Notes: generated from the letters alone by a model not told the origin. DNA of 64,000 nt from Diogma glabrata (GCA_963693315.1 OY856186.1:305303879-305367878), one strand, 5' to 3'. Positions 13,083 through 25,295 are shown, counted from the first letter of the stretch. Numbers and translations: made by a program.

Positions 13083-14671
13083 TTAGCATTCAAAACATAA
13101 AAATCGTAAGATTAAAACAGGTCTTTCAAAAGTTTGTGATTTCATAAATTTTTCACCATACATATAATACAAAATATATTTACTTTTTTGTAGGCCAGCT
13201 TGCCCCGTCCATGAGTACTGGCATACAACTTTATAATCCATTAAGTATTCCATAATTAGTTTGACCGATGTATTTAGTTTATCTGTAACATGCATCAACA
13301 ATCTTAAAACCTGAAAAATTTTATATTAGTTACAAAGTGGAAATATTTATCATCGAGTTAGTTATTACCATTTGGTCCATATAATTTTGATTGATTAGTT
13401 TAGAGTTAAATTGAACCACCGATCCTACATCCGTCATTGGCAGTTCCGGCAGAATAAAACTGGGGTCCTTCTCGATTTTTAATGCCTTTTTGTCTAATGT
13501 TTTTTTTACCAACGCGGTCAATGATTGCAGCATCTCAAATATGGTATCCGTTTTTTGGTCCAACTTCATTTGCATATCTTCAATATTTTTCAACTGTTTT
13601 TTAGTTTTTTTTTTTAAACTTTTCGAATTCTTCTGAATTAATAACTTCATTTCTGTTCTCAGCTATATTATATTATAAAAATAAGTATATTGTATTATAA
13701 ACATAACTAAAACAGGTAGTACTATTGAATTCCTTTATTAAAACGAAATTTAGTTTAGTTCTACCACTTTGCATTAAAAGACAACCCAAACTATGGGCCT
13801 TGGAATTTATAAAAACTTATTGAAAATGAAACGAATCGGAACCGAACGAAACCAATGTGCTCTGATAGCTTCATACGCCTTTTATTTGACCTAATTATGC
13901 AATGTAGTAGAACGATTTTAATTAAGGGATTGATACTTTACCGAGAATGAGATATAATCACGTCGATTATAGAACCCGAATGGTTCTATAATAGACGTGA
14001 ATAAATTTTTTGTGTAAAATAAAGTTAATTTAGCTGAATAAAAATTTAGTTACTTTCATTTGGATGTAATTCGGCATTACATCGATAAACTGGTGTTCCT
14101 TCTTCAAATGTCGTCAAATTTCCTAAAAACACAGACTAATGTTATAAATTTTTACATATAATACACTATATTTTATTGTTAATTTACCTGTTAAAATACT
14201 AATTTCGCTCAACGGCTCAAATTGTTGATCCTCTATTATTATTTTTTTGGTAAGGGTGGTTGCGTTGTTGGGAGGAGCCACGTTCTCTTGGTCATTCGCC
14301 ATTAACTTATTAAAATCGAAATTATTAGGTTTAGTTTTATTTACTGCAGTTTTCTCCGATTCGGAATTCGTATACTGCATGTATACTTCTTCAGCCTTAA
14401 TTGCTTCATGTGTAGTTTCTGAATTATAATTATACAAAATAAGGATATGATATATATCTGTACTAGACACAACACTTACGAATGTTATTTTTTAGCATTT
14501 TATAGCTATATGCTGCCCAATCCGGAGCAACTTCGTCGTTGTTTTTAAATGATTTAGTATAATTTTTTGGCCACATTAAATAATTATTTACTAGCCATTT
14601 TGTGCACACTGCAACACATTCTGATATACCGTTAGGCTTTGTTGTTTCCACAATGCAGTACATTATTCTAC
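13083..14671 (-). CDS. DUF4806-like protein gene of the CACTA-like transposon, five exons
   Basis: A spliced minus-strand gene. Exons read as about 14671-14480, 14418-14188, 14122-14054, 13662-13369 and 13310-13083, with GTAAG or GTAA donors and TAG or CAG acceptors. Exon 1 starts MYCIVETTKPNG and contains TKWLVNNYLMWP and a later APDWAAYSYK, like the Trp-containing head found before DUF4806 domains. Exon 4 has a Lys-rich coiled coil and then FILPELPMTDV. Exon 5 holds the DUF4806-type ending with YSWTGQAG. It lies just downstream of the transposase, same strand, as in the second copy at 57.5-58.7 kb. Cellular role unknown; an accessory DNA-binding or regulatory protein is a guess. The exon 3 boundary is uncertain, since that exon could end in a stop. 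Confidence 0.7.
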
Positions 14672-14938
14672 CTAAATAAAAAAGAGATTATATAAAACTG
14701 GAAAAATAGATTAATATAAAATAAGTAGTATTTCATTTGATAAGGAATTGGCAAATGAAATGCAAATTTGGCAAATGAAATACTACAGTATAGGTTAATT
14801 TAAAATTGGAAAAATATCCTAAGTAATGATTAGTAAAAAATTAAGTAAGCAAATAATAGACAAAGAGAAGAAGAGATAGTTCTAACTAATTGGTACTGCA
14901 TACAATTAAATAGGAAAAAATACTAAGAAATAAATGGC

Positions 14939-16881
14939 TTACATGTCTTTGCTATGTAGTAACGGAAAAAAAACTCTATATCCGTTATCTTCATAGCACT
15001 CCATACAAAATACTTTTTGTGTGATATCACTAAGTTTCCAATAAGTCGGTCTATTTTCAGTCATGCTGGTTTTGAAAATTTTGAAATTGCTTGATGCTAC
15101 TGGTATGTCATAAAAGTTTTCCTTTCCTATTGTTTCCGAACCATACACGTAGAATTCATTGTCAATTTTTTCTAAATATTGAAACGCAATAATATTTTCG
15201 TTGTTGGTCAAGAGCCATTTATTTTTTTTATCATCTTTGATTTTGAAGTTTTCCATAATGACCGTTGAGTAGACTGTTTTTTTCTCTTCCTGTTCACCTA
15301 TTAGTTTTTGTTTCATTAATATTGGAAAGGAAACAACATCTTCTTTTAATTTTAGACAATTTATATTGTTGATTTCAGAAATTCGGTTGGTTAACTGAGC
15401 GAGTGGTTGGTTGTGTTTCCGCAGAAGTCGCTTTATAACTGTCATATAACTTTCGAATGGAAATGCGCTGTAGTTGTCTAAAGTTCCATATATTTTTACA
15501 TCATCTGGTAAATGTATCAATGAATGTACATTATATACAATATGATCGTTTCCATAAATCATACCAAACCCATCTACAAATGCTTTTAGCATTGATTTAG
15601 CCACATCATTTTTTGTTTTAGAAAGAGTCTTATCACATAGTATTAATATAGACGTATGCAATAGGAGAAAGTTTGAATATTTCTCAGGTGACAAAATATT
15701 TTTCAATACAAACGGTCCTGAATATAATAAAAATGTTCTAAATTCAGTCCCCTTATAAAAATGCAAGTCAGAAAGATCTCTTATTTTCCTTTGAAATTCA
15801 CACGGTTGGAATGATGAAATTTGAAGAAGCTTTGTGGAAATCTGCTTTATGTCTCGGTTGGGTAAAACATTTGGAGGCCTACCACTAACCCACATTTTTA
15901 ATAATTTTTTCATGACACCGAGACAAACCACATGAAGGTAATCAAGGGGAAACTGTTTAACCATGTCTATATCCAGCTCCTCTAAAATTGATGTTGTGAT
16001 GTGATGATCCTCATCGATTTTATTCCGGAATGACTCATTTGTGCGCAATAGTGCATTATTTTCTGGAAAAGTCATTCTGTAGTTTAAATGATCTCCCTCT
16101 TGCGAACATTTTCCGCATCCAAAGTAACCGCAATGTGATTTTATGCCCAATACACTGGATTTTGCAGGAGCATCGCATATAAATGAAATTATTTTAATGG
16201 GAGTATCATAAATATTTGTTGAACGTTTAATATCCTCTACAAGAGGGCGCATAAAATCATTAAAATTAGATGGTTTGCTGTTTCCATAATAGATACCAAC
16301 AACAAAAACACTGCTACGTGGAATATTATTTATTTTCCCTAAAATCATCCAAAAACTGCTTCGCTACTTTTCGATATTGGTACACCATCTATATTGAAAC
16401 TAATTTCAATCACATCTGGTATATGTTGAATGGTATTTAATATGACTTCAATGTTGCTTTTTAAGCCAATGTGAGTGTATCTCCCTGGTGGTATGTCTAG
16501 AACTTCTCTTGATTTTGGGGTTCGGAGAAGAGTTCGGCTATCTTTCGGAATGCCGGGATAAGCGGTTTTCTTTAAATATGCTAGAAGCTCGTTCAATGCA
16601 TTCATTTTAATATTGAACTTAATGGCCCACTTAATAATGAAATCCGTAAAAGTTTCATTTATACTTAACTCATCTTCTTCATCATACTTATCGCCATCAT
16701 CCATTCTTTCTTCTTCTATTACACCTGCAGTACTCGGAGCTGGGTCTTCTTCTGCTTCTACTCGGTTCACATTTTGAAGGTCTTTTGCGGTAGCTGCTGA
16801 CACTCTAACACTTGTATTTGCCTTATATCGCCGCTTTAAAGCTTGTTTTGACAAGTTCAAAATATTCTTATACTTTGGCAT
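14939..16881 (-). pseudogene. TNP2/Transposase_21-like transposase, one frameshift
   Basis: Two minus-strand frames that make one protein. The N-terminal part (to 16345, best start MPKYKNILNLS at 16881) has an acidic Glu/Asp stretch, FIIKWAIKFNIKMNALNELL, then PKDSRTLLRTPKS and NIDGVPISKSS. The second part (16348-14939, 469 codons) has VFVVGIYYGNSKP, CDAPAKSSVLGIKSHCGYFG with paired Cys (a likely zinc-binding turn), FPLDYLHVVCLGVMKKLL, FRTFLLYSGPFVLK and HSLIHLPDDVKIYG. These are hallmarks of animal TNP2-like transposases, which act in the nucleus by cut-and-paste. The frames overlap by 4 nt at 16345-16348 in a T run. A single-base loss there explains the break, so the element may be nearly intact or misread. 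The last codon is followed by TAA within a GTAAGC donor-like site. Confidence 0.85.
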
Positions 16882-16959
16882 TTTCTTGAATGTACCCGTA
16901 TATTGCGTAGTAATAAAATAAAAATTAAATAAAACCTTTAATTGAAATACGAAAGATAA

Positions 16960-18720
16960 AATATTCTTTACCAAACATAATCCAAGCTATTATCGAACAA
17001 TTATGACAAAAACACATAAAATTACAACTAAAAAAAGTCCATAAAATTATCGCGAAACCGCAAAAAAAATTGTAATAATTTCCAATTGAAATACAAACGA
17101 AAAACTATTCTTTACCGAGCATGATTCAAAATATTATCGAACAATTATTGTTACAAAAACACTTCGCTCAATTTTAAAATAACCAATAGGAAAAACTACG
17201 AATTACCGAACAAAGCCCATAAAATTACCGCGAAATCGTAAAAAAAATTGTAATAATTTTCAATTGAAATACAAACGAAAAACTATTCTTTACCGAGCAT
17301 GATTCAAAATATTATCGAACAATTATTGTTACACAAACACTTCGCTCAATTTTAAAATAACCAATAGGAAAATCTACGAATTACCGAACAAAGCCCATAA
17401 AATTACCGCGAAATCGTAAAAAAAATTGTAATAATTTTCAATTGAAATACAAACGAAAAACTATTCTTTACCGAGCATGATTCAAAATATTATCGAACAA
17501 TTATTGTTACAAAAACACTTCGCTCAATTTTAAAATAACCAATAGGAAAAACTACGAATTACCGAACAAAGCCCATAAAATTACCGCGAAATCGTAAAAA
17601 AATTTTTAATAATTTTCAATTGAAATACAAACGAAAAACTATTCTTTACCGAGCATGATTCAAAATATTATCGAACAATTATTGTAACAAAAACACTTCG
17701 CTCAATTTTGAAATAACCAATAGGAAAATCTACGAATTACCGAACAAAGCCCATAAAATTACCACGAAATCGTAAAAAAAATTGTAATAATTTTCAATTG
17801 AGATACAAACGAAAAACTATTCTTTACCGAGCATGATTCAAAATATTATCGAACAATTATTGTTACAAAAACACTTCGCTCAATTTTAAAATAACCAATA
17901 GGAAAAACTACGAATTACCGAACAAAGCCCATAAAATTACCGCGAAATCGTAAAAAAATTTTTAATAATTTTTAATTGAAATACAAACGAAAAACTATTC
18001 TTTACCGAGCATGATTCAAAATATTATCGAACAATTATTGTTACAAAAACACTTCGCTCAATTTTAAAATAACCAATAGGAAAAACTACGAATTACCGAA
18101 CAAAGCCCATAAAATTACCGCGAAATCGTAAAAAAATTTTTAATAATTTTTAATTGAAATACAAACGAAAAACTATTCTTTACCGAGCATGATTCAAAAT
18201 ATTATCGAACAATTATTGTTACAAAAACACTTCGCTCAATTTTAAAATAACCAATAGGAAAAACTACGAATTACCGAACAAAGCCCATAAAATTACCGCG
18301 AAATCGTAAAAAAAATTGTAATAATTTTCAATTGAAATACAAACGAAAAACTATTCTCTACCGAGCATGATTCAAAATATTATCGAACAATTATTGTTAC
18401 AAAAACACTTCGCTCAATTTTAAAATAACCAATAGGAAAAACTACGAATTACCGAACAAAGCCCATAAAATTACCGCGAAATCGTAAAAAAAATTGTAAT
18501 AATTTTCAATTGAAATACAAACGAAAAACTATTCTCTACCGAGCATGATCCAACTTTAATCTAACAATAATTGTTACAAAAACACTTCGCTCAATTTTAA
18601 AATTACCAATAGGAAAAAATACGAATCAAAACAAGTCCATAAAATTATTGCCAAATTGTAAAAAAAAATTGTAATAATTTATAATTGAAATAAAAAAAAT
18701 TGTAATAATTTATAAATGAA
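16960..18720 (-). repeat. 178-bp satellite array in the transposon's 5' region
   Basis: Nearly ten head-to-tail units. GAATTACCGAAC recurs at 17200, 17378, 17556, 17734, 17912, 18090, 18268 and 18446, exactly 178 bp apart. Each unit also has TTTACCGAGCATGATTC and ATTATCGAACAATTATTG. Inner units are almost identical; the outermost are diverged. TTACCGA motifs occur at least twice per unit. The array lies between a splice-donor-like site at 18757 and the transposase start, so it probably sits in the first intron or 5' leader. Confidence 0.95.
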
Positions 18721-18749
18721 ATAAAAAATAAATCAAAATTAATAAAATT

Positions 18750-18900
18750 CACTTACCCTTTTCTATATACCGTAATACAAATTTTACTCTGTTAATTTTT
18801 TAAAAAATGTGGTAATTTAATTTTTTTTCTATTATTATTATTAACTGTCGTCTTCACTTAACACTTATAACTCTCTACTGACGTATATAAAACAATAAAA
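18750..18900 (-). promoter_or_regulatory. Candidate promoter and non-coding first exon of the transposase
   Basis: On the minus strand TTTTATATACG (about 18880) is followed by TCAGT, an insect initiator-like motif. Further downstream CGGTATATAGAAAAGG leads into a strong donor GTAAGTGAAT at about 18757. Read together this is a TATA region, a short leader exon and an intron containing the 178-bp array. Inferred from sequence order only. Confidence 0.4.
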
Positions 18901-19029
18901 AGGGAATATGTATCCCCACTCCCAACTATTTTACTATTAGGTCAGTGAGACAAAAAAATGGAATGTGAGAGCTTGTTGTTTCTCTTTCGATAAATATAAA
19001 ACAAAAAATTTAAACTGTAAATTTTTTGA

Positions 19030-19954
19030 GAATTATTAAAAAAATGTATGACGATTTTGCGGTAATTTTATGGACTTTGTTCGGTAATTCGTAGTTTTTC
19101 CTACTTTTATTTTCAAAATTATTTCAAAGGTTTTTGTAACAATTACTCGGTAATATTTTGGATCATTCTCGGCAAAGAATATTTGGTTTTTTTAATTATA
19201 ATTTCGTATTTCCTTTAGTGGCTGTAAATATTTGTAAATAATAATAATATTTAATTTCAATTTCTCGGTAAATTGGTGGGACTGGTTCGGTAATTTAGTA
19301 GTCGTAGTTTTTTATCAGCGATTTATATTTGTGCTAATCAATATATAAGACGTTTATGCCATAAATATAATTAAATTTTGAAGATTTGGTTAATAATTTA
19401 AAATATTTTGTTCAGATTTTTCACTTTGGTCATTGATAATGTGAAATTTTAATTTCTTGGTAAATTGGTGGGACTGGTTCGGTAATTTCGTAGTCGTTAT
19501 TTTTTATCAGCGATTTATGATTGTGCCAATCAATACATATTTAATATACATGTTTGTTATTCTTTGTAATTTTAGAGTATTTTGTCAGAAATTCTTAACT
19601 TTTTATTTTAATTTATTATAATTTCAACTTATGTATAGTTCTCTTTCTTTACTGTACTTTTACCGTCCTTGTTCAGTAATTCAGTATTCGTTCTTTAATC
19701 CATATTTTTGATTAAGTGCAAACGAAATAAAATAAATAAAATATTCCGAATTTTAAATGAATGTATATAAATTACAACAAGAAAAATAATAAATAATCAT
19801 TATTTGTCTCTTTCACTCTAATATTTCAGTAGTTTATTTATTTTTGTTATTCTCTTTTGGTAATACGTTTTGAGTTGTTGTTTTTGTAATTGTTACCGAC
19901 ACACGGTATTTTTGAGCCCGCTATGTAGCTCTCGGTATTAAAATGTTTGTCGGG
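19030..19954. repeat. Right subterminal repeats of the CACTA-like element
   Basis: A reverse-oriented copy of the satellite motif (GACTTTGTTCGGTAATTCG) at about 19070. It is followed by a roughly 185-bp block with GGTGGGACTGGTTCGGTAAT present twice (about 19270 and 19455), further CGGTAAT motifs, and a terminal segment with CGGTATT before the right end. Together with the left array it places similar motifs in opposite orientations at the two ends. Confidence 0.75.
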
Positions 19955-20075
19955 TAGGGTACACTGTCTTTGCAGCCGTATATAGATATAATTTTACTTT
20001 CTTGGAAGGCCTTGAGTAGTTATTTTTAAAGCAAGCAGAGATTGTCCTAAACAAATTTTCAAAATTCTATGTATT
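19955..20075 (+). pseudogene. hAT/ZBED-like transposase, fragment 2 of 4
   Basis: Continues the frame broken at 11133. GTLSLQPYIDIILLSWKAL corresponds to the segment just after the PTRW motif of hAT transposases. It is followed by a cysteine-containing DCPKQIFKIL segment that runs in frame across the TATT duplication of the gypsy element into fragment 3. Confidence 0.75.
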
Positions 20076-20450
20076 TGTAGGGACACCCTGTACCACCATG
20101 AGAATAAATCATTCCTTATATATCTGCAGTGCACTTTATTGTATGTATTGGTTGTTGAATTACAACCGGTTGCTTGCAGATATATAGGGAATGATTTAAA
20201 AGCAACATATAATTTTGTTAATAGTTAGTTGTTATTTGTTACTTAAGAAGACAACACTAAAATAGCTATATTGTTAAAACAAATATATTTCCTAAATTGT
20301 GCTTATATTGTTAAAACAAATAAATTCATGAATTATTCATTTCTATTCATTTAAATAAATTCATAAATTGAATGTGCACTATTTAAGTCTTTCTATTTAT
20401 TGGTGTAATAATCAATGTGGAACAGAAGATCAGTAATCAGGTTTATTACA
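20076..20450 (+). repeat. 5' LTR of the gypsy element
   Basis: Begins TGTAGGGACACC and ends GTTTATTACA. It contains a 22-bp inverted repeat (arms near 20107-20130 and 20175-20198, both with TATATCTGCA or its complement). It should hold the element's promoter and polyadenylation signals. Confidence 0.95.
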
Positions 20451-20451
20451 G

Positions 20452-20467
20452 TGGTGACCCCGAACGG
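20452..20467 (+). other. Primer binding site, tRNA-Trp
   Basis: TGGTGACCCCGAAC starts one base after the LTR. Its first 13 bases match the complement of the 3' end of insect tRNA-Trp with CCA added. Confidence 0.8.
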
Positions 20468-21370
20468 TAAAAACAATCAGTGATTCCGTTGTGATAAATA
20501 AGTTTTAAAATAAAAATATAAATATTAAAGTAAAAACCTGTGATCTAAAACATTACAAACAAACAATTTAAAAACATTACAATTAAAAATAAAAAACGTT
20601 TGTTTTTTTCTCTTCAATATAAATATTAAAGAAAATCTGTGATCGAAAACATTACAAACAAACAATCATTGTCAGTGTTTTCTATATAAAAATAACCTTA
20701 AACACTTAATTTGGGAATATTAATCTAAACATTAAAGACAAATCATCAGTTCTACATTCTACAAAATATTCAATTGGTGGACAAAAAGTTTCAAGAATAA
20801 AATCTGGAAATTCTGTTATAAGAAAAATCAACAAACAAAAACCAACATTTTTATATCAACAAATTTTGGGTGCAATTCAAACCGGAAAATATGAAGAACG
20901 CATTACAGTTACAGCGAAGGACATTTGCAAGAAAATCAATCAAATAATATCTACGGTATTTATGAAACATACAAAACTAACTAGTTCTTAAAAGTTTTTT
21001 TTCCTTTTCCTAGTACATATATAGAATTTAAGAAATAAATTAATAAACTTAATTAAAATTATTTTGGTTTACAGATATTGATTCATTTTTCATTTACAGT
21101 AATAATTTTTACTTACATTTTGAAATTAAAATAGTAATAATTAAAATCAATTTAAACAATTTATTGATTTCAATATTTAGAGTTAGGTAATTTGATTATT
21201 TTTACCTCTGTTTATTATTAAAATCATAAGTGGTGTTCGCAGGTTGTTCCTAATATATTTTTATATAAAATTTAAATTAACACACAAACATATACATACT
21301 TTTATATACTGACTAAAATTGGTCACTGTTGCTCTTTGATTTTGTGTGTCGGATTGATAGTAAAATTAAC
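20468..21370 (+). other. Gypsy 5' leader, no gene
   Basis: AT-rich untranslated leader between primer site and Gag. It has a repeated segment with AATATTAAAG, CTGTGATC and AACATTACAAACAAACAAT at about 20520-20565 and 20620-20665. Confidence 0.65.
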
Positions 21371-22216
21371 ATGGAGAATCCTGATCAAAAAAAATAGTAA
21401 AATACACAGTGAGGTTAGTACCTTTATCAGATTACCTCCTTATTTTCCAAATTCGTTAAACTCGTGGTGCATACAGGTTGAATCACAATTCAATCTACCT
21501 AGGCAAAATAAAAACAGATATAACTAAATACAATTATTTGATTTCGGCATTGCCACAAGACGTTTGCGAAAATCTATTGGACGTATTAGAGAACCCGCCT
21601 GAAAATAATTTATACGATAATTTGAAGAAAACTATAATCAGTCGACATTCACTAAGTATGGAGCGACGAATCAAGAAGATAATATCAGACGCGGAGATCG
21701 GTGATAGCAAACCTAGTGAATTTTATCGGCGTTTAAAGGTGCTGGCAGGAAATTCAGGTACTGTAGGTGACGAGTTAATAAAAAGTCTTTGGATTTCTCG
21801 CCTACCAAACCTTATAAATATAGCTTTGATTCCACAGTTAGACACGGAATTAGTGGAATTACAAGCTCTTAGACACCGCCGACAAAATATTTGACTCCAT
21901 GCAATATTTTTCAAACATTTCGGTAATTACCAAGTCCAACCCTGATGTAGCACACCCAAGTTGTACCGCATGCTGTTCTGGCAACGACAATATAAAAAAA
22001 ATCGAACAAGAGGTGTCCGAATTAAAAAGAATGTTCAGATCTTGTAACACAAATAGATATAGATCAAGGTCACGCTCCAAGTCACGAGACACAACAGGCA
22101 GAGCAGAGAGGGATCGCTTATGCTGGTACCACTTCAATTTTGGCTCGAATACTGAGAAATGCGTATCACCATGCAAGTTTAAAAACGCCCAATTAACTCC
22201 AGACTCAAAAAACTAA
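21371..22216 (+). pseudogene. Gag of the gypsy element, frameshifted
   Basis: Likely start MENPDQKK at 21371, then a shift in an A8 run at about 21388. TFIRLPPYFPNSLNSW and VESQFNL follow, typical of the gypsy Gag matrix/capsid start. A second shift near 21505 leads to KYNYLISALPQD, and a third near 21890 to the final frame with TADKIFDSM, a Ser/Arg-rich RSRSRSKSRD segment and LCWYHFNFG with later CVSPC. That last part is a Cys-His-Cys-Cys knuckle that binds RNA. The frame ends with TAA at 22214 on top of a slippery site. The indels break the protein; assembly error is possible for at least the A-run one. Confidence 0.85.
22207..22213 (+). promoter_or_regulatory. -1 ribosomal frameshift slippery site A AAA AAC
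   Basis: The heptamer AAAAAAC lies in the Gag frame as A AAA AAC, immediately before the Gag stop. A -1 shift enters the open protease/RT frame, which has no stop from here to 23622. This is the canonical slippery pattern for making Gag-Pol. Confidence 0.75.
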
Positions 22217-23622
22217 TTAGTTCTCCTGCTAACACGGCTACCAGAGAGATTACCAATATTAATAGCCGTTTATTTATTTTAGACAAAAACAGCAAACTGA
22301 ATTTTTTAATCGACACGGGAGCCGACTTATCTTGTATACCAGCAGCAAAATACCAATTTTCAGCCACAAAAGATTCAAATTTTTACTTATCAGCTGCAAA
22401 TGGAACTAGAATTAACACTTTCGGTAATAAATTACTAACTCTAGATCTAGGCCTTCATCGCAGTTTCAAACATGAATTTTTGTTGGCAGAGGTGAACAGA
22501 CCAATTATAGGCGCTGATTTTTTAGCAAAATTCGGACTATCGGTCGATCTTAAAAGGAAGCGTTTAGTTGACACTGTTACAAAAATTTCAATCAATGTTA
22601 TTTCAGCAACATCAGGTGATACACCAATAGCCGTAACCTTCAAATCAGATGGTAAATATGAAGAACTACTCAGGGATTTTCCAGGGATTACAGCAACACC
22701 GAATTTCGGACATATAACAAAACACTCAGTAGTCCATCATATTGTGACTAAAGGTCATTTACCTTTTGCAAAGCCTCGACGTCTTGACCCACAAAAGCAT
22801 AAAGCTGCAAAGCTGGAATTCGACCACATGCTTCAATCAGGGATCTGCCGACCTTCGTCTTCTCCAGTTTCATCTCCTTTGCACTTAGTGGCGAAGAAAG
22901 ATAGTGGGGACTGGCGTCCATGTGGAGATTACAGACGGTTAAATGTTGTCACTGAACCCGATCGATTTCCGATTCCTCACATTCAGGATTTTACCATGAA
23001 ACTAGCCGGTTGTGCCATATTTTCAAAAATCGATTTAGTTCAAGCTTATCACCAAATACCGATCGCTAGCGAAGATGTTTATAAAACTGCGATTACAACG
23101 CCATTTGGACTGTTCGAATTCCCTCGAATGGGATTTGGTCTACGAAACGCCAGTCAGACGTTCCAACGTTTTATGAACGAAGTAACTTCTGGGCTGGAGT
23201 TTTTATTTGTGTATATTGATGATATCTTAATTGTTAGTCACAATGAAAAAGAACATTTTGTTCATCTAAAATTACTGTTCAAAAGACTGGACAAATACGG
23301 TTTAACAATTAAACTAGCGAAATGCATTTTTGGTGTAACGACACTGAAATTTTTGGGATATACAATTTCAAAAGATGGAATTCTACCTTCAATAGATAAC
23401 GTAAAATCCATCACTGATTTTCCTAAACCCACATCGATAAAGCAAATGCAAAGATTTATAGGGATGGTAAATTACTATCACAGGTTTTTGCCCCATCTTG
23501 CTCAAGATTTGACTCCCATTTATAACCACCTGCCATTTTTTCAAAAGCAACCCAAATCCAAAAGATTTTTTTCATGGCCAGACGTTGGGACAAACTTGTT
23601 CATAAAATCAAAAACAATATAG
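22214..23622 (+). CDS. Gypsy Pol, protease and reverse transcriptase part
   Basis: Open in the -1 frame relative to Gag. The aspartic protease motif [11 protein letters not shown] lies near 22305-22340. Reverse transcriptase follows, with [60 protein letters not shown] and the catalytic YIDD ([11 protein letters not shown]) near 23215, then FLGYTIS and [14 protein letters not shown]. All RT catalytic Asp residues are present. It copies element RNA into DNA in the particle. Pol breaks by a one-base shift near 23598; the rest continues in the next frame. Confidence 0.95.
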
Positions 23623-25295
23623 CAAATGCAACACTACTAACTCATCCAGTTGATGATGCTGTTTTAAATATTACTGCTGACGCTTCAAACATAGCAGTAG
23701 GGGCAGTTTTGCAGCAGTTTTATAATGTATTCTGGCAGCCCTTATCGTTTTTTTCGCGGAAATTGTCTACTGCTGAAACAAAATATTCAGCATTTGACCG
23801 CGAGCTTTTAGCTATATATTTAGCAATTAAGCACTTTACGTATTTCATCGAAGGTCGAACACTCGCGGTATACACGGACCACAAACCACTCATTTACATT
23901 TTGAATTCCAAAACCGAACGTAGTCCTAGACAAACACGGCACATGGAATACATCGCTCAATTCACTAACGACATACGTCACGTAAGTGGTAAAAGCAATG
24001 TAGTAGCCGATTTTTTGTCACGTCCGATGGAAACTACTGAGGTTAACGTATTGTTGCAGTGTAACAACTTCATCAACGAACAAAAAACTGATTCTGCGAT
24101 AAATAAGTTCATGGAAAGCAAAACAAGAAAGAACAATATGATATTCGATTATATCAATGTGCCTCTAGCAGAGGAAAAACTGTTATGTGAAACGAGTACC
24201 GGTATCAACAGACCTTTTGTACCAGTTTCTCTTCGCAAAGTAGTGTTTGATAAGCTGCATAGCTTGTCTCAACCAGGAGTTAGGGCATCACGCAAACTAA
24301 TTACCGATCGATATTTTTGGCCAAATATCAACAAAGATATAGGTGTATGGACGAAAGCGTGCATTTCTTGTCAGAAATCCAAAGTATTTAGACACACACG
24401 CTCAGGTTTCCAGAAATTTGATGTAGCAAACAGTCGTTTTGAGCACATCCATCTGGATCTGGTTGGACCACTTCCATATTCGTCGGGTTCTAATTACATT
24501 TTGACAATAGTCGATAGATTTTCAAGGTGGCCTGAAGCATATCCAATAGCAGAAATATCAACCGAAACAGTTGCAAAGACATTTGTTGCACAATATCTTT
24601 CAAGGTTTGGTGTACCGTCTATCGTAACCACGGATCGAGGTGCACAATTCACCTCACGTTTGTTCTCCGCAATAACCGAGCTAATTGGTACACATCACAT
24701 TAAAACAACAGCGTACCACCCACAGTCAAATGGACTAGTGGAAAGGTTCCACAGACATTTGAAAGGATCTATAATGGCTAGATGTAACACTTCGAACTGG
24801 ACCGAAGAACTACCTATCATATTGCTAGGAATACGTGTTGCGCATAAAGAAGATCTGCAATGTTCAGCGGCGGAAATGTTGTATGGACAGACATTACGGA
24901 TTCCAGGAGAAATATTCACTAAGAGCCCTGTCTCTGATACAGATTCTTTTGCACTAGTTCAAAAGTTAGGGCAGTTCATGCAGAATTTAAAAATATCAGA
25001 ACCAAGATCTACAAAACAAACTAACATTTTCATTCCAAAAACCCTAGAAAACTGCAACCAAGTTTTCATAAGAATCGACAAAGTAAAAAAACCTCTACAA
25101 CAGCCCTACGACGGCCCATTTGCTGTAATAAGAAAATTCAGAAAGCATTTTGTTGTTTGTGTAAATGGAAAAAATGTGTCAATATCAATCGATCGGTTAA
25201 AACCAGCGTTTGGTATTTTGGGTACTGTGGAACATAAAATCAAAAAAACAGTAACATTTCAAACAGAAAACTCTAACACTATACACTCGTTATAA
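23574..25295 (+). CDS. Gypsy Pol, RNase H and integrase part
   Basis: True homology begins near 23600 after the frameshift. RNase H has [32 protein letters not shown] and [11 protein letters not shown]. The His-Cys integrase zinc finger follows ([12 protein letters not shown] with later CISCQKSK). The integrase core has [27 protein letters not shown] and [17 protein letters not shown], giving the D-D-E triad. A C-terminal segment of the gypsy type ends at 25295. It removes the RNA strand and inserts the DNA copy into the genome. Apart from the upstream shift this 573-codon frame is undamaged. Confidence 0.95.
   Translation: MARRWDKLVHKIKNNIANATLLTHPVDDAVLNITADASNIAVGAVLQQFYNVFWQPLSFFSRKLSTAETKYSAFDRELLAIYLAIKHFTYFIEGRTLAVYTDHKPLIYILNSKTERSPRQTRHMEYIAQFTNDIRHVSGKSNVVADFLSRPMETTEVNVLLQCNNFINEQKTDSAINKFMESKTRKNNMIFDYINVPLAEEKLLCETSTGINRPFVPVSLRKVVFDKLHSLSQPGVRASRKLITDRYFWPNINKDIGVWTKACISCQKSKVFRHTRSGFQKFDVANSRFEHIHLDLVGPLPYSSGSNYILTIVDRFSRWPEAYPIAEISTETVAKTFVAQYLSRFGVPSIVTTDRGAQFTSRLFSAITELIGTHHIKTTAYHPQSNGLVERFHRHLKGSIMARCNTSNWTEELPIILLGIRVAHKEDLQCSAAEMLYGQTLRIPGEIFTKSPVSDTDSFALVQKLGQFMQNLKISEPRSTKQTNIFIPKTLENCNQVFIRIDKVKKPLQQPYDGPFAVIRKFRKHFVVCVNGKNVSISIDRLKPAFGILGTVEHKIKKTVTFQTENSNTIHSL

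Noticed and set aside
14671..14939. Splicing of the transposase frame into the DUF4806-like gene as one fusion protein
   Set aside because: A donor-like GTAAGC overlaps the stop, but joining it to the acceptor at 14671 puts a TAG codon right after the junction, so separate genes are more likely.
16960..18720. CRISPR-like array of direct repeats
   Set aside because: Units are contiguous 178-bp satellite copies without spacers, in a eukaryotic transposon.
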